Below, one piece after another: positions 43,050 to 51,620 of a stretch of DNA of 64,000 bases (the first letter of the stretch is position 1; each line of letters starts with the position of its first letter). Source of the DNA: Catalinimonas alkaloidigena (GTDB taxonomy: Bacteria > Bacteroidota > Bacteroidia > Cytophagales > Flexibacteraceae). The stretch covers positions 186,001-250,000 of the forward strand of contig NZ_FNFO01000003.1 of NCBI RefSeq assembly GCF_900100765.1, given 5' to 3'. The notes under the pieces are model-generated. The model was not told where the DNA came from. It saw only the letters and a program-made list of their open reading frames with translations, and did not search any database. The position numbers and the translations under genes are program-made.

Positions 43050-43802
43050 ATGCGTTTATCCGCTTTAGGAATCGGGCTTTTGTGCATGGTGCTGAGCGCC
43101 TGCCAGCCGGGCAATGGCCCGAGCGACCGGCCCCTGATTTTACAGACCGGCACGTTGCCTACTACGCTGAGTGTGCCGAACACGCTCCGGTTGTCTCTAA
43201 AGTTTGTGGACGACCAGGGCCTGGCGTCCTACGACTGGGCGGTCCAGCCGGTGTTCGATACGCTGCTGTTTCGCAGTTCGCCGTACGGTTACCCCGCTTA
43301 CACCTTTCAGGTGCCGCTGGCCGGGCAGATTGTCGATCAGCAGGATTCGCTGGTGTTTAGCACCGACGAAATTCCCGGTACGTATCAGCTAAGTGTGGTG
43401 GGCATCGATGCGGAAGGGGCTCGTTCCGACTCGCTGACGCATACGCTGACGCTGGAAAATCCGCGGTTCCCTGTCCTGACGCTCCGGGCGCCCATCAACA
43501 GCCGGACGCAGTTGTCGACTTCGGTTGGCGATACGCTGGTGGCGCGTGGCACCGTTTCCGATCAGGAAGGACTCAGCAGCCTGGCGCTTCGCCTGTTCGT
43601 TACGCGCGACTCGACGCCGGTGGCCGCTTATCACCACACCTTCCCCGTCGAAAACCTCACGACGTACGACTTTGTCGACAGCCTGTTTCTACAGGCCGAT
43701 TCGCTTACTGCCGACAGTTTGTACACGCTGGAAGTAACGGTACGCGACCTGCAACAACAGGAAATTAAACGTTGGACCCGACTCAAAATCTCGCATCCCT
43801 GA
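43050..43802 (+). CDS. Lipoprotein of unknown function, DUF4625-like beta-sandwich
   Basis: 250 residues from the ATG at 43050, chosen because the promoter sits just before it and because it begins a lipoprotein signal (IGLLCMVLSAC, Cys 18). The mature part looks like two Ig-like beta-sandwiches (LRLSLKFVDDQGLASYDWAV; VARGTVSDQEGLSSLALRLF), a pattern I associate with DUF4625 outer-membrane lipoproteins. No enzyme motif. Its stop overlaps the MerC-like start (TGATG), so both are made from one mRNA. Confidence 0.7.
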   Translation: MRLSALGIGLLCMVLSACQPGNGPSDRPLILQTGTLPTTLSVPNTLRLSLKFVDDQGLASYDWAVQPVFDTLLFRSSPYGYPAYTFQVPLAGQIVDQQDSLVFSTDEIPGTYQLSVVGIDAEGARSDSLTHTLTLENPRFPVLTLRAPINSRTQLSTSVGDTLVARGTVSDQEGLSSLALRLFVTRDSTPVAAYHHTFPVENLTTYDFVDSLFLQADSLTADSLYTLEVTVRDLQQQEIKRWTRLKISHP

Positions 43803-44173
43803 TGGATCACCACCATAAACTTGGCTTTTCTGTATCGCTGTTGTGCGCCGTACACTGCATCACGCTACCGCTTCTGCTGACGGTCCTGCCGCTGGTAGGC
43901 AGTGAATGGGCCGCCGACCAGCGCCTTGAATGGGGTCTGATGCTCATCAGCCTCCCGATTGCCGCCTATACCCTTGGTAAAGATTTTCAGCAGCACCACC
44001 GGCCGGGGGCACTCTGGCTAGCAGGATTGGGCTTTCTGGGCATTCTGGGCGGGCACCTTCTGTTGCAACACCATGCGTTCACACACGTGGTCGCGGGCCT
44101 CGGCGGTTTGCTGGTGGCCGTGGCCTTCTGGCTGAACTGGCGCTACCGCCCCCACTGTGCCGTGGAAAAATAA
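43802..44173 (+). CDS. MerC-domain membrane protein
   Basis: 123 residues from the ATG at 43802, which overlaps the preceding stop by 1 nt (TGATG). Four membrane segments, and the N-terminal LLCAVHCITLPLLLTVLPLV with the paired cysteines C15/C19 of MerC-type proteins. True MerC imports mercury; chromosomal MerC-like proteins without mer genes, as here, probably handle other thiophilic metals or have another role. A His-rich start (MDHHHK) and the HH pairs at 72-73 and 92-93 are notable. It ends at a bidirectional terminator. Confidence 0.85.
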   Translation: MDHHHKLGFSVSLLCAVHCITLPLLLTVLPLVGSEWAADQRLEWGLMLISLPIAAYTLGKDFQQHHRPGALWLAGLGFLGILGGHLLLQHHAFTHVVAGLGGLLVAVAFWLNWRYRPHCAVEK

Positions 44174-44195
44174 AATAGATCTTCGTGATAAACCG

Positions 44196-44229
44196 AAAAA
44201 GGCCGCTTCTTTTCAGGAGCGGCCTTTTT
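44196..44229. terminator. Bidirectional terminator between merC-like and TonB-receptor genes
   Basis: AAAAAGGCCGCT (44196-44207) pairs with AGCGGCCTTTTT (44218-44229). It lies between the convergent MerC-like gene (ends 44173) and the receptor (ends 44251). Confidence 0.93.
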
Positions 44230-44250
44230 GTATGAAGAAAGGTTCGAAGC

Positions 44251-47200
44251 TTAATTGAAGATGTAGCGCAGCCCGACTTGCATGGCCCAACGCGACTGCA
44301 GACCGGGATCGACCTGGAAAGACTCACGCAACGGCTCGCCCCGTAACATCGGGAACTGATATGTGGGGTTGCCCTCTGCATCGAAGCCGGTAAAATCGAT
44401 CAGGCCCGAGCGGGTCGGCGTGCGCAGCAGCCCCCATTGCGAACTGAGCAGGTTCGCCACGTTGAAAATGTCCAGGCTCAACTGTAACGTGTTGCGTTTG
44501 CCTCCGGCGTTCACGTAGAAGTCCTGCAACACGCGGAAGTCGAACTGACTCTGCCACGGATATTGCGCTCCGTTCCGCTCGGCATACTGCCCACGGCGGT
44601 TTTGCAGGTAGGGGTCCTGGCTGATGAAGGCATCCAGATCGGCCCACTGTTGCGCGGCCGAATAGGTCACGTCGCCGCTGCTGTTCCGGATGTCCACCAG
44701 GTTGATTTCCCCTTGGTTGGCCGGTACGTAAATCAGGTCGTTGCTGGTTTGTCCGTCGCCGTTCAGGTCACGCGAGTACGTGTAAGAGTAGCGCGCGCCA
44801 AACGGTGCGCTCAGGCCCGGCGCACCCGTGTAGACCAGCGAAACGGTCGTCGCCATCGAATTCAGGTACTCTTTTTTGTACGACACACTGCCCACGACAT
44901 AATGCTTGCGCAGGAAGTTGGAGTAGCTCACCGCGTTGTCGTTCGGGTCGCCGGAAATCTGCCGATCGCGCCAGATCGACTGGGCAATCGACCCCCCGTC
45001 GTTCACCGAACGCGAATCGGTGTAGGTATACGCCAGGCTGGCGAAGAACCCGCTCATAAACGTTTTCTGCACCTGCACCGTGGTAAACCACGAATACCCT
45101 TTGTTGGTATTCCGCATCAGGATGGCGTCCGTCACCGCGCTGTTGATGCGCGAGTTGGCACGCGCCGGATTTCCCAACGAATCTACCGTATAATAAATGT
45201 AGCGGTTGTCCGGCCCTTGCAAACGCAGGCTCGACTCCGGCAGGTTAATGTTCTGGTGGTACACAGAATTCAGGTCTTTGGTGATGGCCCCCTCTACCGT
45301 GATGGCAAGGCCACCGGGCAGGCGCTGGTCGATCGCCAGGTTGCTGCGCCACACCTGCGGGAACTTGAAGTTCCGGTCCGTAACCGCCAGGTTGTAGCTG
45401 CTGTTCGGCAGACGGTCGGGCGGAATGTAGGCATTCACGTCAGGATTGAACTGGTACTGATAGAGCGGTGCATCGACCGTACCGCGGGCATCAAGCGAGC
45501 CGAACAGCACGCCGTTGTTGCTGGCCTGGTTCGAGATCCACACGTACGGCACACGACCGGTGAAAATGCCCGTACCACCCCGGATCTGCGTTGATTTGTC
45601 TCCTTTCACGTCCCAGTTAAAGCCCAGGCGCGGCGACCACAACAACTGCGACTTCTGCACGCGATCGGTCAGGATCTGATAGCCATCCCGGAAAGAAAGC
45701 GCAGCGGCCGATTCGTTCCGCGCAATTTCCTGGTTGATGATGGGAATGTCGACGCGCAAGCCGCCCGTGATGCGCAGCGTAGGCGTGGCCTGAAATTCGT
45801 CTTGTGCATAAAAAGCCAATTGACTGGCTTTGGTTTCTACCAGCGGGAACGAGCCGTCCGGATTGGTCGACCACCGCAACTGATAGCGCAGCGGGCCGGA
45901 AACGTAGCCGTTCGGGTTAGTGGCCGAAATGGAATCCGGGTTGGTCACGCCATTGGCACTGTTGTAAAAGTCCTCGAACGTGTTGAACTGAAACTGACCG
46001 TAGTAGGTCGGCGCAAACCCGTTTTCAAACTTGTAGAACTCGTTGTATGTGCCCAGCGTCAGCGTGTGCTTGCCGGCGAAATAGGTCACGTTGTCCGAAA
46101 TCTGGAACGTGTTGGTATTCAGGATGTTGTTTGCCGAAAAAGGCTCGTAGCCGAACGCCGTCGATTGCAGACCGCTGCCGTTGCCGATGTCCACCAGCGG
46201 AAAAATTCCCCCGCTGCTTTCGCGGAAATCGCGCATGGCCGTAAAGCCCGCCTGAAACTTGTTCGACAGTTTGTTCCCCAGGTTGCTGTTCAGCTCCCCG
46301 ATGATCGAATTCATGTTGTTGTTGATCCGGTAGAACGCCGCCAGGAAGGGCAGGTTCGTGTTGGAAGGCCCCCGCCCGTTGCTTAGCGCGCCGCTCGAAC
46401 TGGGGTTCACGTCGCGGTACGACTTCAGGTAGTAATAGTTGAGCGTCAGGACGTGATTCTTCGATACGTTGAAGTCCAGCCGCGCCGTCAGCTTATCGCT
46501 GTCGGAACGGAGCGTGTAGTTTTCATAAGGACCGGGATCGTACCCGTATTTCTCCCGCAAAAAGGTGCTCAACTGGTCCAGATCGGCCGCCGACACCGCC
46601 GACACATCGCTACCGGACAGGCCGGGCCGCGACGCCACGTAGTTGGGCGAAGGCGGATCGCCGCGGCGCTGCATCTCACCGTTTACGAAGAAAAACAGTT
46701 TGTTTTTCAGGATGGGGCCGCCCACCCGGAAGCCCTTGTTGTTCAGCGTGAAGCTAGGCAGCGGACTGTCGCTGCCATCGAGTTTCTTGCCGATAAACGG
46801 CGAGTCGCCAAAGTTCCGCGTGAAGTAGTAGAGCGAGCCCGAGAACTCGTTGGTACCGCTGCGCGTCACGGCGTTGATGCCCGCGCCGGTAAACGTGCCC
46901 TGCGTTACGTCGTAAGGCGAAAGGTTGACCTGAATTTCTTCGATGGCGTCGAGCGAAATCGGCTCCGAGTTGGTTTGTCCCCCGATGGTTCCGGCCAGGC
47001 CAAACACGTTGTTGAACAGCGCACCGTTGATCGTAATGTTGTTGTAGCCCGCGTTGCGTCCGCCGAACGTGTTGTTGGCGCCCGCTTGCGGCGTGAGGCG
47101 CGTGTAATCGCTCAGGCTGCGGCTGATGGTGGGCAATTGGGTAATCTCCTCGTTCGAGAAGTTACTGCCCGCCCCCGTCCGGCCGGAGTTGAACACGTCG

Positions 47201-47589
47201 TCGGCCTGGCCGGTCACGACGATCTCTGCCAGTTGCGTGCTCTCTTCGCTCAGCGTAAAAGCAAAGCGACGGTTTTCGCCCAGCGAGAGGTTTACGTTAT
47301 TTTCTTCGAGCGGCGCATACCCGACAAACGATACCTGAATCAGGTAAGGGCCTCCAATCCGCATGTTCTGGAGGGTGAACCGACCACTGGCGTCGGTAAT
47401 GGTGCCGTACTCCGTACCGGTGGGCTGGTGCCGGGCCAGGATGGTTGCCCCCGGCAGCGATTCGCCCGTTTGATCTGCCACGGTGCCACTGATGCTGGCG
47501 GTGGTTACCCCCTGTGCCCATACGCCACGCGGGAGACCCATCCCGAACCCTAGACAGATCAGGATTAGAATGAATAATTGTTTTTTCAT
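44251..47589 (-). CDS. Oar-like TonB-dependent outer-membrane receptor (paralogue 1)
   Basis: 1112 residues. Signal peptide ending WAQ near 26. Residues 27-115 are a carboxypeptidase-regulatory-like sandwich (SISGTVADQTGESLPGATIL). Then a plug region (LDAIEEIQVNLSPYDVTQGT; GINAVTRSGTNEFSGSLYYF) and a large beta-barrel, ending GLRYIF-N as outer-membrane proteins do (aromatic near the C-terminus). Oar-type receptors import or export large substrates in Bacteroidota and Myxococcus. It is divergent from a closely similar gene starting at 48259, and it is more diverged from the third receptor at 61553. The substrate is unknown; no SusD partner is present. Confidence 0.9.
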   Translation of the reverse strand: MKKQLFILILICLGFGMGLPRGVWAQGVTTASISGTVADQTGESLPGATILARHQPTGTEYGTITDASGRFTLQNMRIGGPYLIQVSFVGYAPLEENNVNLSLGENRRFAFTLSEESTQLAEIVVTGQADDVFNSGRTGAGSNFSNEEITQLPTISRSLSDYTRLTPQAGANNTFGGRNAGYNNITINGALFNNVFGLAGTIGGQTNSEPISLDAIEEIQVNLSPYDVTQGTFTGAGINAVTRSGTNEFSGSLYYFTRNFGDSPFIGKKLDGSDSPLPSFTLNNKGFRVGGPILKNKLFFFVNGEMQRRGDPPSPNYVASRPGLSGSDVSAVSAADLDQLSTFLREKYGYDPGPYENYTLRSDSDKLTARLDFNVSKNHVLTLNYYYLKSYRDVNPSSSGALSNGRGPSNTNLPFLAAFYRINNNMNSIIGELNSNLGNKLSNKFQAGFTAMRDFRESSGGIFPLVDIGNGSGLQSTAFGYEPFSANNILNTNTFQISDNVTYFAGKHTLTLGTYNEFYKFENGFAPTYYGQFQFNTFEDFYNSANGVTNPDSISATNPNGYVSGPLRYQLRWSTNPDGSFPLVETKASQLAFYAQDEFQATPTLRITGGLRVDIPIINQEIARNESAAALSFRDGYQILTDRVQKSQLLWSPRLGFNWDVKGDKSTQIRGGTGIFTGRVPYVWISNQASNNGVLFGSLDARGTVDAPLYQYQFNPDVNAYIPPDRLPNSSYNLAVTDRNFKFPQVWRSNLAIDQRLPGGLAITVEGAITKDLNSVYHQNINLPESSLRLQGPDNRYIYYTVDSLGNPARANSRINSAVTDAILMRNTNKGYSWFTTVQVQKTFMSGFFASLAYTYTDSRSVNDGGSIAQSIWRDRQISGDPNDNAVSYSNFLRKHYVVGSVSYKKEYLNSMATTVSLVYTGAPGLSAPFGARYSYTYSRDLNGDGQTSNDLIYVPANQGEINLVDIRNSSGDVTYSAAQQWADLDAFISQDPYLQNRRGQYAERNGAQYPWQSQFDFRVLQDFYVNAGGKRNTLQLSLDIFNVANLLSSQWGLLRTPTRSGLIDFTGFDAEGNPTYQFPMLRGEPLRESFQVDPGLQSRWAMQVGLRYIFN

Positions 47590-47693
47590 GCAAAAAACAA
47601 GGAAAGGGAAAGTGAATGATACTTTAACTAGAACGAGATATAAAAAAATGGTTATTGCAATATTCTAACGTTGCACACATTGCAATTTCGCCG

Positions 47694-47701
47694 CGAAAGT
47701 A
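47694..47701 (-). promoter_or_regulatory. -7-like element for the left TonB receptor
   Basis: Minus-strand TACTTTCG, 7 of 8 to TAnnTTTG, 105 nt before the ATG at 47589. Followed by the octamer pair. Confidence 0.35.
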
Positions 47702-48177
47702 GACGATTGTCCGGAAAGTAACGTCATCCGCAGATGAAGCAATTGTTAAATCGGTAGCGTGGTGGAAGAGAGTAAAACGGACGCTATACGCCACGAGAAG
47801 GACTTTATAAAAGTAAACGGATCATGCGAAGATTACAACAGCAAGGCCGGAAGCATGCGGCGACGAACCCGATCCGCAGCGCTTTTCCAAACACATCCAA
47901 AATATAACTATTTCAATTCAGAAGAATTGATGATGGATGGGCCGATCATAGGTGACCCGCGTGCGATCCGGTGCAAAATCCAGTCCCAACGTATGTTGTT
48001 ATGAATCTTTTTTCCTGTAAAAAAAACCACACGAACAACTCTTTTTTTACGATCTTATTACTTTTTAAAAAGACCATTTTATGAGGCTTGGCCCTGATAA
48101 AGAGAACACAGGGATTGCTGCTGCTTATTGTTAACAAAAAAATAATAAACCTTCCCCCCTTTATCTTACGCATGAGC

Positions 48178-48185
48178 TACCTTTG
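48178..48185 (+). promoter_or_regulatory. -7 element TACCTTTG for the right TonB receptor
   Basis: Full match to TAnnTTTG, 73 nt before the ATG at 48259. No TTG at the -33 distance. Confidence 0.5.
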
Positions 48186-48258
48186 CGGCAGAAAAATTGG
48201 TGGTTTTTTGGCTCCATGCAGCGGGGTCAATTTTATCCTTTTACAAGCTTATCATTTA

Positions 48259-51200
48259 ATGAAAAATGTTTACGCAGTTGTCAGGCTTCTGACGCTTTCG
48301 CTGATCTTTTTCAGCACTCAGACGGGTTGGGCACAAGGTGTCACAACCTCCTCGTTGGTGGGGCAGGTGACCGACGCCAGTGGCGAGGGACTTCCCGGAG
48401 CTACGATCGTTGCCGTGCACGAGCCCTCGGGCACACGCTACGGAGCCGCTACGCAGACCGACGGCCGCTTTTCGATCCCCGGCATGCGGGTGGGCGGCCC
48501 TTACCGGGTGGAGATTTCGTTTGTCGGGTACCAGCCCGAAGTGCGCACAGGCATCAACCTGGGCTTAGGTAACGCAGTCACGTTGGACATTACGCTAGGA
48601 GAAGATAACATGCAGCTTGAGGAGGTCGTCATCACGGCCGAAGGAAGCGATGTTTTCAACTCGGAGCGGACAGGCGCCGCGCTGAACATCGACCAGGAGC
48701 GCATTCAGGCATTGCCGACTATCTCGCGCGACATCAACGATTTTACGCGCCTGACACCGCAGAGCAACGGAACCAGCTTCGCCGGCCGCGATAATCGTTT
48801 CAATAACTACACCATCGACGGTAACATCTACAACAACAACTTCGGGTTGGGTTCGTCGCAGTTTGCCGGAGGAAATCCCATTTCGCTCGATGCCATTCAG
48901 GAGGTACAGGTGAACCTGGCGCCTTACGACGTGCGTCAGGGTGGCTTTACCGGAGCCAACGTCAACGCCATTACCCGTTCGGGAACCAACGAATTTGAAG
49001 GATCGGCTTATGTCTTTTTCCGCAACGACCAGTTGGTAGGCGACAAGGTCGACGACCAGTTGCTGAGCAAAGGCGAGTCGCGTAACACCATCTACGGTGT
49101 GCGTCTTGGTGGCCCCATCCTGAAGAACAAACTATTCTTCTTTGTGAGCTACGAGCAGGAGAAAGAACAGGTACCGAGCTTCCAGAAACGTGCGCTGCGC
49201 CCCGGCGAAACGCCCGACGGCATTACCATCTCGCGCGTACCGGCCGAGCGCCTCGATTTCGTAAGCCAGCAGTTGCAAAGCCTGTATGGATACAACACCG
49301 GTGCTTACGAAGGCTACTCGTTCGCTTCCGAAGGCAAGCGTTTCAACGCGCGTCTGGACATGAACATTAACGAGAACCACAAAGCGTCGGTCCGGTACAA
49401 CATCTATACGGCCTTCCGTGACATACCGACCAACGGCAACTCCGTACGCTTCATCAGCACCCGCTACCGCAATACGGACCGGACGGGCATTGAGGCGATG
49501 AATTTCCGGAATACCAACTATACGAACGACGTTCAGGTTTCTTCGATTACGGGCGAACTGAACTCTCGCCTGAGCAACAAAATCGCCAACCAATTGAACG
49601 TAGGGTACACGTCAACGACTGACCCTAGACGCGGCATCCCCGGCGAGCAGGATTTCCCGTTTGTGGAAGTGATGGAACCGAACGACGCCGGACAACTTCA
49701 GTACTACTTCTCGATCGGGAACGAACTGTATTCGGTAGGTAACCTCCTGGAGAACAAGATCTTCAACATTACCGACAACCTGACGGTATTCTCGGGAGCG
49801 CACACGATGACGTTCGGGGTGAACTACGAATACATGACGTTCGACAACGCGTTCAACCCGGTTTTCAACGGTTTCTACCGCTTCAACAGCTACGATTCCT
49901 TTGTGGAGTCGGTGATTAACCGCAACCCTAACGTGTACCCCGATGCGTTTGCACAGTCGTACGCTTTCGACGGCAGCACGACGCCTCCTACCGACCAGAC
50001 GCGTTTCAGCCAGATCGGTGTCTATGCGCAAGACGAATTTCAGGTTACGCCCAACCTCAAGCTGACGGGTGGTCTGCGCATCGACCTGCCTTCGTACCCG
50101 ATGAACCTGCCGCGCAACCAGGCTTTGGATGCGCTGAATGTAACGTTTACCAATCCGATCGACGGTTCAACCATCGTTCCGAACGTTGCTGAGTTCCCGA
50201 AAGTGAAGCCGTTGTTCTCGCCACGTGTCGGGTTTAACTGGGACGTGAACGGCGACCGTACGACGCAAGTACGCGGCGGTACGGGTATCTTCTCGGGTCG
50301 TATTCCGTTTGTGTGGCTCTCGAACCAGGTGAACGGCAGCGGCGTGATCCGCGGCGGCGTAGGGTACGAAGGCCAGGAGGTGATCGACCAAGGTATTCTG
50401 TTCAACCCTGACATCAACGCCAACCGGCCGCAGCCGGGCGAAGCACAACTCAGCAACGAACTGAACATTACGGACCGCGATTTCAGACTGCCCCAGACCT
50501 GGCGGAGCAACCTGGCCGTAGACCAGCAGCTGCCGTTCGGCATTACGGGTACGCTCGAAGGGATCTACAGCCGCGACGTCTCTACGCCGATCGCCGTTAA
50601 CCCGGTGCTGGCCGAGCCGGATGCTACCCTGAATGGCGCCGACCAGCGTCCTACCTACTCGCAGTACTCGAATAGCGAGCAGTTCCGCAACGTGTTTTAC
50701 CTGACCAACGCCGACAAGCAAGGCGATTATTACTCGCTGACCGCACAGTTGCAAAAGCAGTTCAACAGTGGCTTCTACGTCAGCCTGGCGTATACCCGCA
50801 GCCGCTCACGCGATTACGGCCTGGATGGCGGTTCGCAGGCGATTTCACTCTGGTCGGCAGTGGTGAAAGAAAACCGCAACGATCCGGAGATCAGCTTCAC
50901 ACGCTTCGATCAGCCGAACCGCTTTGTGGGTGTGCTGTCGTACCAAAAGAACAACACCACCATCTCGCTGTTCTACAACGGCGGCGAAGCCGGTCGTTTC
51001 AGCTACACGTATTCGGGCGACTTTGGCGACAATGCCCAGCGTCTGATCTACGTGCCGCGCGATGCCAGTGAAATCAACTTCCAGGAGTTCACCAGCGGCG
51101 ACGAAACGTATACGCCGCAAGAGCAAGCCGATTTGTTCTTCAACTACGTTGATCAGGACGATTACCTCAGCCAGAAGCGCGGTGAGGTGGTTGATCGCAA

Positions 51201-51525
51201 CGGCGCAAAACTGCCTTGGCTGCACCGCTTCGATTTCCGTCTCCTGAACGATCTGCCGATCACGAAAAATGGCAAGCACAAGCTTCAGGTTTCGCTGGAC
51301 ATCCTCAACATCGGGAACCTGATCAACAACAGCTGGGGCGTGACCATGACGCCGATCCAGAGCAACATTTTGAACTACCGTGGCACCAACGCGGAAGGCG
51401 AGCCTGTCTACACCCTGGCGCTGCGCCCGGGCACCAACCAGCCGCTTACGCAAACGTTCCAGCCGATCTACGGCCTGTCACAAACCTGGAGTGCTCAGCT
51501 AGGCCTGCGCTACCTATTCAACTAA
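48259..51525 (+). CDS. Oar-like TonB-dependent outer-membrane receptor (paralogue 2)
   Basis: 1088 residues from the ATG at 48259, which begins a signal peptide (LLTLSLIFFSTQTGWAQG); upstream in-frame ATGs would precede or interrupt the promoter. Same layout as its divergent partner: carboxypeptidase-regulatory-like domain (SLVGQVTDASGEGLPGATIV), plug (LDAIQEVQVNLAPYDVRQGG; NVNAITRSGTNEFEGSAYVF) and a barrel ending GLRYLF-N. The two share long stretches such as RVGFNWDVNGD/RLGFNWDVKGD and FSGRIPFVWLSNQ/FTGRVPYVWISNQ, so they are ancient duplicates. It ends at a bidirectional terminator before polA. Confidence 0.9.
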   Translation: MKNVYAVVRLLTLSLIFFSTQTGWAQGVTTSSLVGQVTDASGEGLPGATIVAVHEPSGTRYGAATQTDGRFSIPGMRVGGPYRVEISFVGYQPEVRTGINLGLGNAVTLDITLGEDNMQLEEVVITAEGSDVFNSERTGAALNIDQERIQALPTISRDINDFTRLTPQSNGTSFAGRDNRFNNYTIDGNIYNNNFGLGSSQFAGGNPISLDAIQEVQVNLAPYDVRQGGFTGANVNAITRSGTNEFEGSAYVFFRNDQLVGDKVDDQLLSKGESRNTIYGVRLGGPILKNKLFFFVSYEQEKEQVPSFQKRALRPGETPDGITISRVPAERLDFVSQQLQSLYGYNTGAYEGYSFASEGKRFNARLDMNINENHKASVRYNIYTAFRDIPTNGNSVRFISTRYRNTDRTGIEAMNFRNTNYTNDVQVSSITGELNSRLSNKIANQLNVGYTSTTDPRRGIPGEQDFPFVEVMEPNDAGQLQYYFSIGNELYSVGNLLENKIFNITDNLTVFSGAHTMTFGVNYEYMTFDNAFNPVFNGFYRFNSYDSFVESVINRNPNVYPDAFAQSYAFDGSTTPPTDQTRFSQIGVYAQDEFQVTPNLKLTGGLRIDLPSYPMNLPRNQALDALNVTFTNPIDGSTIVPNVAEFPKVKPLFSPRVGFNWDVNGDRTTQVRGGTGIFSGRIPFVWLSNQVNGSGVIRGGVGYEGQEVIDQGILFNPDINANRPQPGEAQLSNELNITDRDFRLPQTWRSNLAVDQQLPFGITGTLEGIYSRDVSTPIAVNPVLAEPDATLNGADQRPTYSQYSNSEQFRNVFYLTNADKQGDYYSLTAQLQKQFNSGFYVSLAYTRSRSRDYGLDGGSQAISLWSAVVKENRNDPEISFTRFDQPNRFVGVLSYQKNNTTISLFYNGGEAGRFSYTYSGDFGDNAQRLIYVPRDASEINFQEFTSGDETYTPQEQADLFFNYVDQDDYLSQKRGEVVDRNGAKLPWLHRFDFRLLNDLPITKNGKHKLQVSLDILNIGNLINNSWGVTMTPIQSNILNYRGTNAEGEPVYTLALRPGTNQPLTQTFQPIYGLSQTWSAQLGLRYLFN

Positions 51526-51542
51526 CATGTAGTTTACTTCAT

Positions 51543-51577
51543 AAAAAAGGCGATCCGGTTTGCGGATCGCCTTTTTT
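51543..51577. terminator. Bidirectional terminator between the TonB receptor and polA
   Basis: AAAAAAGGCGATCCG (51543-51557) pairs with CGGATCGCCTTTTTT (51563-51577). It stands between convergent genes. Confidence 0.93.
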
Positions 51578-51620
51578 GTTGGTTTGTAGTCTGTATTGTC
51601 TGTCTGTTTTCGGTTTGCCC

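Larger units (their letters stand above)
47590..48258. other. Shared control region of the divergent TonB receptors
   Basis: About 670 bp, AT-rich, without a convincing gene. It holds a -7-like TACTTTCG for the left gene (47694-47701, minus) and TACCTTTG for the right gene (48178-48185, plus), and two palindromic octamers ATTGCAAT (47654-47661 and 47679-47686) just inside the left transcript. Confidence 0.5.

Noticed and set aside
47759-48004. 81-residue open frame in the TonB control region
   Set aside because: No domain, no promoter or start signal, lies in the AT-rich gap.
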